DNA of 12,674 nt from DAIRUQ01 sp036803245. GTDB taxonomy: Bacteria; Chloroflexota; Anaerolineae; UBA1429. Below are positions 5,472-12,619 of the stretch, piece by piece. Position numbers and translations under genes: made by a program. Numbering within the stretch: position 1 is the first letter of the stretch; every line of letters begins with the position of its first letter. Location: NCBI GenBank assembly GCA_036803245.1, contig DAIRUQ010000084.1, forward strand, positions 1 through 12,674, given 5' to 3'. Under the pieces are notes generated by a model. It saw only the letters and a list, made by a program, of their open reading frames with translations. It was not told the DNA's origin and made no database searches.

Positions 5472-6227
5472 GTGACGAATCGACGGCTGGCGGTCCTCGC
5501 CCAGATCCTGGGCCTCCTTGCGCTGGGCGCAGCGATGTGGCTGCTGTGGCGCATCCCCAACCGACTGCCGCCAGTAGCGATCGCTACGGCCTCGCCCACG
5601 CAGGCCGTCGAGACCGCCCTGTCCACGCGCCCTCCTACCGCCACGACGCTGCCGACGAGCACCCGCCCGCCGACCGTGTCGCCTAGCCCCACCGCTAGCC
5701 TTGTGCCGACCAGCACGCCCACCGCTACGCTGACGCCCTCGCCCACGCTGACCGCCACACCGCTCCATGGGCCGGCGACCGGCGATCCGTCGCGGCTGCA
5801 GGCACCGGCGGCCGGTCTCGATCTACCTCTCAGCCCGGTCGAACCGGACGAGTCGCACCGCCTCCCGCCCGAAACGCTTGTCGAAGCCATCTACCATCTA
5901 GGCTCTTCCCGGCCGGGCCACCCTGGCAACGTGATCATCTCGGGGCCGGCTGACGTCACCAACCCCTTGCTACAACCGCTACAACAGCTGACTCCCGGCG
6001 ATCGTCTGTACGTCTGGGTGGGTGTCGTGCCCTACCGGTACGTGATCAGCGCTGTCTGGCGCGATAGCGAGCTCGATGGCGAGGCTGAGACGCCGGATCA
6101 ATCGGCCTGGTTCGCCCAGACCGACGATCAGTGGCTAACGGTAATCGCTGGATGGCCCTGCGAGGCGACAACCGGATGCACCGTGCTGCGTGCGGTGCCG
6201 GCAGCGTGGGAGGGGGACGCAAACTAG
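5472..6227 (+). CDS. Membrane-anchored sortase-fold protein without catalytic residues
   Basis: From GTG 5472 the protein has 251 residues: a short basic N-terminus (TNRR), one membrane helix (about 6-28), a Thr/Pro-rich spacer (about 35-100), then a sortase-like domain. The domain matches Chloroflexota sortases in its frame: HLGSSRPGHPGNVIISG, LQQLTPGDRLYVWVG, and WFAQTDDQWLTVI. Sortases use His, Cys and Arg to join proteins to the cell wall. Here the His of SGH is Pro159 (SGPAD), the Cys of TCWP is Gly227 (AGWPC), and the Arg normally about nine residues later is occupied by Cys236/Thr237. Two new cysteines, C230 and C236, flank the former active site. The gene is intact, with a good ribosome-binding site, so it looks like a retained non-catalytic protein rather than a decaying gene. 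Its TAG shares the CTAG at 6224-6227 with the stop of convergent ksgA. Confidence 0.82.
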   Translation: MTNRRLAVLAQILGLLALGAAMWLLWRIPNRLPPVAIATASPTQAVETALSTRPPTATTLPTSTRPPTVSPSPTASLVPTSTPTATLTPSPTLTATPLHGPATGDPSRLQAPAAGLDLPLSPVEPDESHRLPPETLVEAIYHLGSSRPGHPGNVIISGPADVTNPLLQPLQQLTPGDRLYVWVGVVPYRYVISAVWRDSELDGEAETPDQSAWFAQTDDQWLTVIAGWPCEATTGCTVLRAVPAAWEGDAN

Positions 6228-7066
6228 GGGCCGAATGCACCAGCCAGCTTGATCCATTCATCGATCGAGAGCGACTGGGGACGACGTCGCTGGTCGATGT
6301 CGCAATCGTGCAGCGTGGCCTGAACCAGGTCGCTGCTCATACCGAGGTTGGCCGCTAGACTGTTATGGATCTGCTTGCGTCGCTGGCCAAAGGCAGCTCT
6401 CGCTATCCGAAACACCGTCTCACGGACCAGCTCGCTCACCACCGGCTCCTCGTAGAGGTCGACGCGCAAGACGGCGGAATCGACCTTGGGACGCGGATGG
6501 AAGGCGCTGGCCGGCACCTTGCGGACGATTCGCGCCTCTCCGTAGATCTGTACACTGAGCGCCAACAAGCTCATCTCTCCCGGCTGGGCCACGATCCGCT
6601 CCGCTACCTCCCGCTGGACCATGAGCACCATTCGCGATGGCGGCACCCGTGCCTCCAGAAGCCGTCGGATCGCTTGCGACGTGATATAGTACGGCAGGTT
6701 GGCCACCACTAGGTAGCCTAGCTGAGCCTCCTCGCGTCCTGTGGCTGTAGCCAGCTCGCTCACATAGTCGATCTCTAGGATGTCGCCCTGCAACAGCTGC
6801 AGGTTGGGCAGATCGCTGAGCTCCTGGTTCAGCACCTCCACCATGCGGCTGTCCAGCTCGACGGCCACCACCAAACCGGCCGACTCGGCCAGTTGCCGCG
6901 TCAGCAATCCGAGGCCGGGCCCGATCTCGAGCACCGTCTGGTCCGATGTCAGCTCGGCCGCCGCCACGATGGCGTGCATCACCGCCTGATCAGCCAGAAA
7001 GCTCTGACCTAGACCCTTGGAAGGCGCAATGTGATACTGTGCCAGCATTCGTCGGATGGATGCCAT
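6224..7066 (-). CDS. rsmA: 16S rRNA (adenine1518/1519-N6) dimethyltransferase
   Basis: RsmA (KsgA) transfers four methyl groups from S-adenosylmethionine to two adjacent adenines in helix 45 of 16S rRNA, a late checkpoint in small-subunit assembly. The 280-residue protein is of normal length. Motifs: GLGQSFL (18-24), the SAM-binding VLEIGPGLG (45-53), acidic E70 for the ribose, D96 in the GDIL segment, and the catalytic NLPYYIT (123-129). The C-terminal part has FHPRPKVDSAVLR and AFGQRRKQIHNSL, both family hallmarks. The ATG at 7066 follows the stop of the YabE-like gene by 3 nt, so the two are cotranscribed. The same pair (yabE close to ksgA, with rnmV between) occurs in Bacillus; here no rnmV is present. 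Confidence 0.98.
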   Translation of the reverse strand: MASIRRMLAQYHIAPSKGLGQSFLADQAVMHAIVAAAELTSDQTVLEIGPGLGLLTRQLAESAGLVVAVELDSRMVEVLNQELSDLPNLQLLQGDILEIDYVSELATATGREEAQLGYLVVANLPYYITSQAIRRLLEARVPPSRMVLMVQREVAERIVAQPGEMSLLALSVQIYGEARIVRKVPASAFHPRPKVDSAVLRVDLYEEPVVSELVRETVFRIARAAFGQRRKQIHNSLAANLGMSSDLVQATLHDCDIDQRRRPQSLSIDEWIKLAGAFGP

Positions 7067-7069
7067 CGC

Positions 7070-8587
7070 CTAGCCCGTCTCACTGGGTTGGTTGGGGACG
7101 ATCCAGAGGATCTGACTCCGGGAGGGCACCGGGCCCAGCAGGTATACGTCGACCCACCGGCGCCAGAGCACGAGGTTATGGTCATCATAGCAGAGGTCAA
7201 CCCGCCGCCATTTGATGGCGCTGCCGGTATCCGCGGCCAGGCCCTGCCCATAGCCGGGCACATAGAGGTTCTGACCCAGCGGGATGACGCGGGGATCTAC
7301 CGCAATGATGCCGTACCTGGCACGCAACCCCACTCTGGTGATGCCATAGTAAGGATGATCCATGGCCTTGCCCGCCGTGGGAGCGTTATAGGAAGTGGCC
7401 AACATTCGCAGCTTTCGCCAATAGGTGATGAGACCGCTCGAGGTAGACTCGGTACGGTTCACAACCATGGTCCCATAGCGAATGATGCGATCTTGGGGCT
7501 CCAGCGCAATCCACTCTTCCTCTTCGGTCCGGTACTGCTCGGTCCCATTCTCAAAGAGCACCCGCACCCGCCGTCGCAGCGCCCCCTCGCGCCCCCAGTC
7601 GTCCACTCGCGACTGATCTATCTCTAGCTCGGGATCGGCAACCTGCTGAACCTCGTAGGCGATGGGAATCTCTTCCACATAGTACTCTTCAGAGATGCGC
7701 ACCACCTCCACCCGCATCTCCGGCTTGAGGTCCGTCTCGACGGAAGGCACCACATAATCCTTGGGGCCCAGCTCGATCCCCGCTTGAGCCAAGAGGTCGT
7801 CCACCGTCTGAACGCGCGTCCGCAGTGAGGCCGTCTCGCCATCGGCCTGCAACGTCACCGGCAGTGATCGCTGCAGCTGAATGCTCAGGCCCTCCGAAAT
7901 CAGCGTCTCTGGCGCGGGTTGCACCAGATCGGCCTCGTAGAGAGTGATCCCTCGCTCACGCAAGGCCTCGCCCACCGTTCGCGCGGCCGTCATAAAGGTG
8001 CCGGCCAAGCCGCTCTCGTGTAGCGTGACGCGCACCGGCCGCTGAACCGTCAGGTGCAGCGGCTGTCGCAACTCTGTCACCAACGCGCTGGGGCTGGTGG
8101 CCGGGTTGTTCCGTCCTGCCGGCAGCGCCTCTGCCGGATCGAGCGCGCCGTCGTCGGCATACACCCGATCCAACGGCCCAACCAGCACCCCGAGCTCATC
8201 GAGGGCGCCGGCTACATCCAAGGATTCGACGAGGCCGGTGCTGGTGTGGCCATCATGGATCACCGTCAGCTCTCGCGCCAGCCGAACGCGGATCGGCTCG
8301 CCCTGCAGGAACGCCTCGGCCGCGGGCACCCGGATCTGATCCTCGCTGGCCAGAGGCAACCCGAGCTCGTCCAAGACCTCCTCGGGAGAGCGCAGCCGCG
8401 TCTGGTGCGACACCCGCATACCGTTGACCTCTATCCAGACGGTCTCACGGCCGTTCTGTAGCATGCGGATGAGCAGCGCGGCAGCCATGGCGATCACCAA
8501 CAGAGGCAGCCATTGGCGCAGCGCTACCGCCGGACGTGTCAGGTCCGGCGCGAGGGTACGTCTCCGCGAGACGTCCAACTGACCCAA
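7070..8587 (-). CDS. YabE-like cell-wall protein (DUF348 repeats, G5, 3D domain)
   Basis: The 505-residue protein has one N-terminal membrane helix (26-42). Next come about four ubiquitin-like DUF348 units (roughly 49-92, 98-150, 176-230, 237-298), a G5 domain (about 302-378) and a C-terminal 3D double-psi barrel (about 393-485). The 3D domain keeps its three aspartates: D431 (in AVDPRVIPLG), D453 (in AADTGSAIKW) and D464 (in VDLCYDD). This layout matches YabE and related resuscitation-promoting or stationary-phase-survival proteins, some of which are lytic transglycosylases; the last activity is inferred from MltA-like 3D domains. It should be anchored outside the membrane and act on peptidoglycan. 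TTG at 8587 is taken as the start because GGAGGT (8602-8597) stands 9 nt upstream; no ATG exists before the membrane helix. It is the middle gene of a three-gene operon with ksgA. Confidence 0.9.
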   Translation of the reverse strand: MGQLDVSRRRTLAPDLTRPAVALRQWLPLLVIAMAAALLIRMLQNGRETVWIEVNGMRVSHQTRLRSPEEVLDELGLPLASEDQIRVPAAEAFLQGEPIRVRLARELTVIHDGHTSTGLVESLDVAGALDELGVLVGPLDRVYADDGALDPAEALPAGRNNPATSPSALVTELRQPLHLTVQRPVRVTLHESGLAGTFMTAARTVGEALRERGITLYEADLVQPAPETLISEGLSIQLQRSLPVTLQADGETASLRTRVQTVDDLLAQAGIELGPKDYVVPSVETDLKPEMRVEVVRISEEYYVEEIPIAYEVQQVADPELEIDQSRVDDWGREGALRRRVRVLFENGTEQYRTEEEEWIALEPQDRIIRYGTMVVNRTESTSSGLITYWRKLRMLATSYNAPTAGKAMDHPYYGITRVGLRARYGIIAVDPRVIPLGQNLYVPGYGQGLAADTGSAIKWRRVDLCYDDHNLVLWRRWVDVYLLGPVPSRSQILWIVPNQPSETG

Positions 8588-8594
8588 AAAGCCT

Positions 8595-9842
8595 TTACCT
8601 CCGCCCTACGGCTCGGGCAGCCGACTCGCCGGCCACCCACCCCGTCGAGAACGCCATCAGCAGGTTGAACCCGCCCGTACCGCCGGCCACATCCAGCAGT
8701 TCGCCGCACAGATACAGACCTTCGGTACGTCGCGATGCCATGGTCCGGGGATTCACCTCCGAGGTGCTCACGCCGCCCACTGTCACCATGGCCGACCGCA
8801 ACGGCCCCGTGCCGGTGATGCAGAGGGGCCAAGCACGCAAGCGCCGTACCAGTGCGTCGAGCTCTGGCGTGCCAAGCTGCGCCACCTGCGTGTTAGGATC
8901 GACATCGCAACCCTCCAGGAGCGCCATCGCCAGCCGGCGCGGCATCAATCCCCCTATCACGTTGCGGACAGAGCGTGCTCCCTGCCTGCCGCGCTGCTCG
9001 GCCACATGGGTCTCCACATCGGTTGCCAGGCTCGGCCGGATGTCCATTTCGGCAACGATCTCGCCCTCTCCCAGGTCGCGGGCGATGCGGACGCTCAGAT
9101 CCAGAGCCGCCGGCCCCGAGACGCCCCGATGGGTGAAAAGCAAAGGCCCGCTGGTCTCTGCCACACTGCCATCTCGACGAGTGGCCCTGAGGATGACCCA
9201 GGGCAAGCTCACACCCGCTAGGCCCGCCACTCTGGCGTCGCTCACCTCTAGCGAGACTAACCCCGGGCGCGGCTCCGACACAGTGTGCCCCATAAGTTGT
9301 GCCATGTGCAAGCCGTCGCCGCGAGACCCCGTCTGCGGGTAGGTGACCCCGCCCGTCGCTAGGATGACCGCATCGCCCTCAAGCGCCCGCCCGTCCGCCG
9401 CTCGCACCCCCCGAACCCGCTCTCTCTCAACCAGCACCTGCGAGCAGCGCCAACCGGTCAGCAACTCTACGCCTTGGCTCTTTGCGTAGGCAACCAGCGC
9501 CTCCACCAGATCGAGGGCTCTCTCACTAACGGGATAGACATGCTGCTGGCCGTCTACCTTGGTGGGCACACCGATCCGCGCGAGGAACTGGCGCAGTTGG
9601 GGCACACCCCACCGCGAGAGGGAGTTGCGCAGGAAAAGTCCAGCGGGAGAGTAGTGGGCGAGGCACGCCTCGACATCCAGGTCAGCGGCGACGTTGCCCC
9701 GCCCGCCGCCAGCGAGGCTCAGTTTGGTGCCGAGCTGCTGCGTGGCCTCCACCAGCAGAGTCGCCGCGCCCTGCTCGGCGGCGCGCCCCGCTGCCATCAG
9801 CCCGGCGGCACCGGCCCCGACCACGATCACACGTTGAGGCAT
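8595..9842 (-). CDS. HI0933/BaiN-family FAD-dependent oxidoreductase
   Basis: The 415-residue flavoprotein has an N-terminal FAD-binding Rossmann motif VVGAGAAGLMAA (7-18). It has the family's second motif in the form AGGGRGNV (about 44-51), an ATP/FAD-contact motif LATGGVTYPQTGSRGDG in the middle, and a C-terminal GGTGGFNLLMAFSTGWVAG that closes the FAD site. This set is specific to the HI0933/YhiN/BaiN group, whose members are widespread and mostly of unknown substrate. BaiN from Clostridium reduces bile-acid intermediates, which should not be carried over here. It is cytosolic, with no signal peptide. The ATG at 9842 gives the canonical N-terminus; the longer frame upstream runs into the SRP RNA. 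It is the first coding gene of the operon with the YabE-like gene and ksgA, and no strong promoter is visible in the 55 nt between it and the SRP RNA. Confidence 0.93.
   Translation of the reverse strand: MPQRVIVVGAGAAGLMAAGRAAEQGAATLLVEATQQLGTKLSLAGGGRGNVAADLDVEACLAHYSPAGLFLRNSLSRWGVPQLRQFLARIGVPTKVDGQQHVYPVSERALDLVEALVAYAKSQGVELLTGWRCSQVLVERERVRGVRAADGRALEGDAVILATGGVTYPQTGSRGDGLHMAQLMGHTVSEPRPGLVSLEVSDARVAGLAGVSLPWVILRATRRDGSVAETSGPLLFTHRGVSGPAALDLSVRIARDLGEGEIVAEMDIRPSLATDVETHVAEQRGRQGARSVRNVIGGLMPRRLAMALLEGCDVDPNTQVAQLGTPELDALVRRLRAWPLCITGTGPLRSAMVTVGGVSTSEVNPRTMASRRTEGLYLCGELLDVAGGTGGFNLLMAFSTGWVAGESAARAVGRR
8597..8602 (-). promoter_or_regulatory. Ribosome-binding site supporting a TTG start
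   Basis: On the minus strand GGAGGT overlaps the first base of the TAA stop of the upstream flavoprotein gene and lies 9 nt before TTG 8587. It supports the rare start of the YabE-like gene and suggests translational coupling. Confidence 0.7.
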
Positions 9843-9858
9843 CGTCTCTTTCCGGGCT

Positions 9859-9890
9859 GCAGCAAGGCGAGAGTCACCTCTCGCCGCTGC
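9859..9890 (-). terminator. Strong hairpin after the SRP RNA
   Basis: GGCGAGAG and CTCTCGCC form a perfect 8-bp stem with a 4-nt loop (9866-9885). The outer GCAGC/GCTGC adds 5 bp after a 2-nt bulge. It lies just past the SRP RNA 3' end and 16 nt before the flavoprotein ATG. There is only a TT after the inner stem, so full intrinsic termination is uncertain. It may be a partial terminator or processing signal. Confidence 0.55.
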
Positions 9891-9897
9891 GCCAAGA

Positions 9898-10170
9898 GTG
9901 GTCGTGCACCCTCTGTTGTTGCACTCTATGCGAGGGATCCCAGACCGCCGGCTCAGACCAGGCTCCCCTGCGTCACCCAAAGGGATCTGCTTACCGCTGC
10001 TTCCTTCCGGACCTGACGGGGTTCGCAGGCCTTTGCCGCGCAGGACCCAATCCTCGTTACCACGTATCCAGGCGTCACCTACGCAAGCAGGCCCCGCGAG
10101 AGGGAGTTCGATCCCGCTTGAGCGGGTTGCGGGTATAGGGCACCGCTAGCTCCCCATCTAGCACGACCAC
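9898..10170 (-). ncRNA. ffs: Signal recognition particle RNA, large bacterial type with Alu domain
   Basis: The RNA scaffold of the signal recognition particle, which with Ffh delivers nascent membrane and secreted proteins to the Sec channel. The minus strand carries the near-invariant apical S-domain core GTCAGGTCCGGAAGGAAGCA (within 9996-10016), with the GGAA tetraloop and Ffh-binding internal loops. Flanking strands pair as expected (GGGTCCTGCG with CGCAGGGGA; AAAGG with CCTTT). The 5' part contains GGGGAGCTAGCGGTGCCC followed by CCCGCAACCCGCTC, closely like the Alu domain of Bacillus large scRNA. The ends pair over 10 bp: GTGGTCGTGC at the 5' end and GCACGACCAC at the 3' end. This gives about 273 nt, close to the roughly 270 nt known in Bacillus, and rules out the short 4.5S type. 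The predicted transcription start coincides with the paired 5' end. Exact ends are inferred from pairing. Confidence 0.96.
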
Positions 10171-10175
10171 ACCTA

Positions 10176-10204
10176 ATCGTAGCCCAGCCCAGCATGCCTG
10201 TCAA
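10176..10204 (-). promoter_or_regulatory. Promoter of the SRP RNA
   Basis: On the minus strand: perfect TTGACA (10204-10199), a 17-nt spacer and TACGAT (10181-10176). Transcription would start near 10170, exactly where the 5' strand of the SRP RNA terminal helix begins. The -35 lies 8 nt after the stop of the peptidase gene. Confidence 0.85.
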
Positions 10205-10211
10205 AGCGGGC

Positions 10212-12275
10212 TCAGTGCGCGAGCAGATCGCGGGCCTCGTCCAGCAGGGCACAAACCCCGTTGATGGAGGCTACCAGCCGCGCCTGCCAACGCTCCGTCG
10301 CCTCAGAGTCGCAACCTTCGATGGCATGGCGAAGTCCGGGCAGCGGCCAAGTGGCATAGCCGTCCAACGGATCTGGCGCCGCGTACTGCGAACGGTACCA
10401 GGGCCGGTCCGGCAACCCTTCTTCACACAGGAACTGCCGCTCCAGCGCAGACAGCCGATCGTTGACCGCCGTCAAGACGACTTCTGACAGAGCCCCGCGC
10501 TCCAGGTAGCCGTCGCGCGCCTCCTCCCAGGCGGTGACCGCTTCCCTCAGGCGCCGAATCGCTTCACGAGCTGGCAATAGGTCGCCTGCAAAGCCCAGTG
10601 CAGCCGAGCGCGCGTCCAGATAGTCGAGGTGTGCTTCCAGGTCCGTTGGCCAGGCTCCGGCGTCCAGGGGAAGGATATCGGCGTTGGCCAGCCGCAGCGC
10701 CAGAAGACCATCAACGGCCGCCAAAGCGGGGCCGCTGGCAAAGTCAGGATCGGCAAAGCGCTCGTACCAGGTCATATTGTCATAGGCGCTGTGGTACACG
10801 GGAACTGGGCTGCCAAAAGAGGCCTGAGCCACGGGGATGCCGGCTCGCGCCAGAAAGCCAACATGGTCCGAGCCGCCTCCGGGAATCGACCAGTTGGGAG
10901 CATCTCCGCCCGAAGCGGCCAGCCAGCGAGCGTAGGCCGAGCCCTCGCCATCCAGCGCCGGCACGCTGTCGGCAGCCGCGGCCATCGGGCCTCGCAGGGG
11001 TGGCGAGGCCGACGCACCAAAGGCGGGGCCCGTGGCGGCCATGTCGGCGTTCAGGTACGCCACAGCAGAGCGCTTGATGCCCGCTAGGTGCTCCTCAACC
11101 CACTCTACCGAGCCGATCATGCCCAGCTCTTCGGCGTCCCAATGCGCAATCACGATGCTGCGACGAGGCCGTTTGCCAGCGCGCGCCTGGGCTCCCAACG
11201 CCTCGGCCAGCATCAAGAGCGCCGCCGTACCACTATTGGGGTCCGCCGTGCCAAAGGTCCACGCGTCATAGTGACAACCCAGCACGATCCAACGATCTGG
11301 CTCCGCTTCGCCCGCCAGCGTGCCGATCACGTTGGCGATGCGCCTCATGCGGCAAGTCTGCTCCACCCGCACCCGCACCATGAGGTCCTCTCCGCCGGTC
11401 ACCCGGTAGGCGTGCGGCAGGCTTCCCTGCCACCCCTTGGGCACCGCCTCGCCGCTCATTCGTTTGAGGATCTCAACCGCCGAGCCGTACGGCAGCGCCG
11501 CCACTGGGATAGCCGGCAGCGCCACTTGCTCAGGCGCCAGCCGTACGGGAGGGGTTCCGCGGTCGGCCGATACGGCCGGCCCGTCGGGTGTTAGCGGATC
11601 ACCAGGATAGGGCAACGTCTGCAGCGAACCCCTCTGCACAGAGCTATCGTTGAGCCAGCGCCCCTCTGGATACGGCAGCCCACTAGCATAGCCGCCGTCA
11701 GCAGGATCCGAATAGATGAGCAACGCGGCCGCCCCCGCCTCCTGGGCATAGTGGGCCTTGTAGCCGCGAAAGTTCCCGCCATAGCGCGCGATCACGACCC
11801 TGCCGGCGAGATCCACGCCCATCTGATGTAGCTGGCGGAAATCCTCCAGTCGCCCATAGTTGGCATAGACGACCTGGCCGGTGATATCTCCCGATCCGGA
11901 ATACGCCAACCAAGCCGGCTCCAGATCCGGATGCGCCGAATAGGGATCATCGGACAGGATATCTTCCTGCTGACTGAGCGGGCGACGCACCGGGGTGATC
12001 AGCGCCGCGTGCGAGGAAGAAGCGACCGGCAGGTAGACATCATAGGTAGGCATCTCGACCGCCCACCCCGCGTCGCGCATCACCCGCTCCATATACGCCG
12101 CCACCCGCTCATTGGCCTCCGAGCCGGCTGGGTGAGGATCGCTGCTGATCGCCTGCAAGTGCTGGCGAAAGCGCTGCGGGGAGAGGTATCCAAGGAGGTC
12201 GGCCTCGAGAGATCGTTGGTCTTGCGCCGCTTGGCTAGAGAAACCGATCAGCCGCTGATCGTTGGCAGGTAGCAT
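10212..12275 (-). CDS. M28B metallopeptidase, glutamate carboxypeptidase II-like
   Basis: The 687-residue protein is collinear with human glutamate carboxypeptidase II (PSMA) and transferrin-receptor-like proteins: a protease-associated domain (about 110-290, with GRVVIARYGGNFRG and YSDPAD), a di-zinc M28 catalytic domain (about 310-530), and a C-terminal helical dimerisation-like domain with LPDRPWYR. All zinc ligands are in place: H335, D345, E383, D411 and H495, with catalytic base E382; their spacing matches the human enzyme closely. The glutarate-pocket Arg (FRG) and Tyr (Y494 in VYHS) are kept, but the Lys before Tyr in the NKYAG segment is Gly here (DGYAT). The substrate may therefore not be a C-terminal glutamate. 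There is no signal peptide or membrane anchor, so it is probably cytosolic, unlike the mammalian enzyme. The ATG at 12275 has GGAG 9 nt upstream. It is probably monocistronic. Confidence 0.93.
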   Translation of the reverse strand: MLPANDQRLIGFSSQAAQDQRSLEADLLGYLSPQRFRQHLQAISSDPHPAGSEANERVAAYMERVMRDAGWAVEMPTYDVYLPVASSSHAALITPVRRPLSQQEDILSDDPYSAHPDLEPAWLAYSGSGDITGQVVYANYGRLEDFRQLHQMGVDLAGRVVIARYGGNFRGYKAHYAQEAGAAALLIYSDPADGGYASGLPYPEGRWLNDSSVQRGSLQTLPYPGDPLTPDGPAVSADRGTPPVRLAPEQVALPAIPVAALPYGSAVEILKRMSGEAVPKGWQGSLPHAYRVTGGEDLMVRVRVEQTCRMRRIANVIGTLAGEAEPDRWIVLGCHYDAWTFGTADPNSGTAALLMLAEALGAQARAGKRPRRSIVIAHWDAEELGMIGSVEWVEEHLAGIKRSAVAYLNADMAATGPAFGASASPPLRGPMAAAADSVPALDGEGSAYARWLAASGGDAPNWSIPGGGSDHVGFLARAGIPVAQASFGSPVPVYHSAYDNMTWYERFADPDFASGPALAAVDGLLALRLANADILPLDAGAWPTDLEAHLDYLDARSAALGFAGDLLPAREAIRRLREAVTAWEEARDGYLERGALSEVVLTAVNDRLSALERQFLCEEGLPDRPWYRSQYAAPDPLDGYATWPLPGLRHAIEGCDSEATERWQARLVASINGVCALLDEARDLLAH

Positions 12276-12322
12276 GCGCGTTCACTCCAGTGCATAGGAT
12301 GAGACAAGCAACATTGGAGGGT

Positions 12323-12350
12323 ATGATACCCCGCCTCCAGGGAGCCGCAA
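12323..12350 (-). promoter_or_regulatory. Possible promoter of the M28 peptidase gene
   Basis: On the minus strand: TTGCGG (12350-12345), a 16-nt spacer and TATCAT (12328-12323). The start would fall near 12316, giving a leader of about 40 nt. The -10 lies in a small inverted repeat (GGGTAT-G-ATACCC, 12319-12331), so a repressor could cover it. Confidence 0.45.
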
Positions 12351-12416
12351 GAGGGCAAACGTCGAGCAACCAAGGCCACAGCAGCTCGGATGGACCAGCG
12401 TCACCAAGGGCATCTC

Positions 12417-12443
12417 CCCGCTCCCGTACGCGGTGGGAGCGGG
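12417..12443. repeat. Perfect 9-bp GC-rich inverted repeat
   Basis: CCCGCTCCC (12417-12425), a 9-nt loop and GGGAGCGGG (12435-12443). No T-run follows on either strand. It may end transcription coming from the tRNA, or be a structural or protein-binding element. Confidence 0.5.
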
Positions 12444-12619
12444 TGGTGTACATCCCAGCTGGAATCTGTCGGCGCCGCCCCTAGCAGGCTTGTGAGCCAC
12501 GCCGAACAATAGCTCTTGGGCGATAGTAGTCTCGGGCAGGCCCAGAGGCGAGACCGCGGGGAACGCGCAAGCACGAAAGGGTTCTTGGCGCAAGGGGTCA
12601 GAGGAGAGTTATCTGAAAG

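Larger units (their letters stand above)
12276..12619. other. Intergenic region between peptidase gene and tRNA-Cys
   Basis: This 344-nt stretch holds no convincing gene. Open frames in it lack ribosome-binding sites and recognisable motifs. It contains the likely peptidase promoter (12323-12350), a perfect 9-bp hairpin (12417-12443), and the sequence following the tRNA 3' end. Nothing else could be identified. Confidence 0.6.

Noticed and set aside
8536..9342. A 268-residue plus-strand open frame
   Set aside because: It is antisense to the HI0933-type flavoprotein, rich in Arg/Ser/Pro, and has no domain features.
9474..10149. Plus-strand open frames across the SRP RNA region
   Set aside because: They overlap the SRP RNA and the flavoprotein on the other strand; the conserved RNA core explains this sequence better.
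12282..12593. A 103-residue minus-strand open frame upstream of the peptidase gene
   Set aside because: It has no ribosome-binding site or known motif, crosses the hairpin at 12417-12443 and the likely peptidase promoter.
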